Source: Sphingomonas sp. LR60 (GTDB lineage Bacteria; Pseudomonadota; Alphaproteobacteria; Sphingomonadales; Sphingomonadaceae). Taken from it: DNA of 64,000 nt. Positions 63,766 through 64,000 of the stretch are shown piece by piece. Made by a program: the position numbers and the translations under genes. The DNA is taken from the NCBI RefSeq assembly GCF_036855935.1, contig NZ_JASPFK010000001.1, positions 3,226,501 through 3,290,500 on the forward strand. Reading direction: 5' to 3'. The notes beneath the pieces are model-generated. The model was not told the DNA's origin. It saw only the letters and a program-made list of their open reading frames with translations, and did not search any database. The first letter of the stretch is position 1, and each line of letters opens with the position of its first letter.

Positions 63766-64000
63766 TCACTTCCGGTCCCACGGCCGGCCGCTTGCGGTTT
63801 CCTCGTCGATCATCATCTGCCGCTGCTCGCGCAAATGCCACGGCATCTCCTCGAACACGCCGTCGAACAGCGAGTCGAGCGGCTGGCGCAAGCCATGCCC
63901 GAGCACGCCGTTCTTCTCGGCCTCCTTCTGCGCCGCCTTCACCTCCTCGGCGACCTCGCGGTCCATCTCGGCCTGCCGCGCCTCGTCCCACTCGCCGATC
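63766..64000 (-). CDS. bkdA1: Branched-chain 2-oxoacid dehydrogenase E1 alpha subunit, C-terminal fragment
   Basis: The last 77 or so residues of E1-alpha; the gene continues past the right edge of the window. The tail reads [20 protein letters not shown], then [20 protein letters not shown] and [12 protein letters not shown], which match the branched-chain E1-alpha C-terminus (the helical, coiled region that packs on E1-beta). It is the first gene of the operon in this window, separated from E1-beta by a repeat element. Confidence 0.88.
   Translation of the reverse strand, partial: IGEWDEARQAEMDREVAEEVKAAQKEAEKNGVLGHGLRQPLDSLFDGVFEEMPWHLREQRQMMIDEETASGRPWDRK

Overview
The window is GC-rich (about two-thirds G+C), gene-dense chromosomal DNA from an alphaproteobacterium, most likely a sphingomonad. 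The evidence is the RegB/RegA pair, the HWE-family histidine kinase, two terminal oxidases (caa3 and bo3 types), a GMC/gluconate-dehydrogenase-subunit-3/cytochrome c cassette like the Caulobacter lactose 3-dehydrogenase, and many palindromic intergenic repeats. No rRNA, tRNA, CRISPR array, prophage or transposase was found.

Layout. 0-7.6 kb: the end of an FtsX-type ABC permease, a FadR/GntR regulator, and a tripartite EmrA-EmrB-NodT efflux operon closed by a convergent TetR gene, with a perfect 10+3+10 palindrome upstream. 7.6-10.3 kb: a translationally coupled operon of GAF-PAS-HWE kinase, single-domain receiver and Crp/Fnr regulator. 10.3-15.9 kb: caa3 oxidase operon (subunit II with a cytochrome c domain, a subunit I+III fusion, a four-helix membrane protein, CtaG, a triheme cytochrome c). 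16-20.6 kb: rph-rdgB facing hrcA-grpE, with two small genes and a repeat cluster between. 20.6-30 kb: an MHS-type transporter, cyoABCD-surf1, regB-regA and a glutaredoxin-MauE fusion. 30-35 kb: glycosyltransferase, GH13 glucosidase, CAP protein, hemW. 35-44.3 kb: a probable glycoside 3-oxidation island (Gfo/Idh/MocA oxidoreductase, cytochrome c, three TIM-barrel isomerase/lyase-like proteins, an MFS transporter, a Tat-exported small subunit, a GMC catalytic subunit and a LacI regulator). 44.4-47.3 kb: small secreted or acidic proteins, a 2-oxoglutarate oxygenase and a phosphoribosyltransferase. 47.3-55.6 kb: the lpoA/rsmI/yraN/gshB housekeeping block, split by a GH84 glycosidase and a TonB-dependent receptor behind a possible Fur site. 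55.6-61.1 kb: xerC, a GAF-PAS-GGDEF cyclase, priA and a PP2C-like phosphatase. 61.2-64 kb: a branched-chain 2-oxoacid dehydrogenase operon (E2, E1-beta and the end of E1-alpha).

Two cross-cutting features stand out. First, at least eleven genes, including essential ones such as priA, are broken by one-base indels, mostly a missing base in a C/G (once A/T) run. Each is restored by one base, so they read as sequencing errors in a draft assembly rather than pseudogenes, and they are annotated here as whole genes. Second, several families of short palindromic repeats are scattered through the window. Most lie between genes, often between convergent ends. One lies in frame inside ctaG and another lies in frame inside the linker of the E2 gene, so both are translated into extra peptide.

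The best candidate for an incompletely described system is the 35-44 kb island. The GMC subunit, the Tat-exported subunit 3 and the periplasmic cytochrome c should form a periplasmic dehydrogenase that makes 3-keto-glycosides. The Tat-exported TIM-barrel proteins, the transporter and the Gfo/Idh/MocA protein would process and import the products under LacI control. Electrons could pass through cytochrome c to the caa3 oxidase encoded in the same window; that link is inferred.
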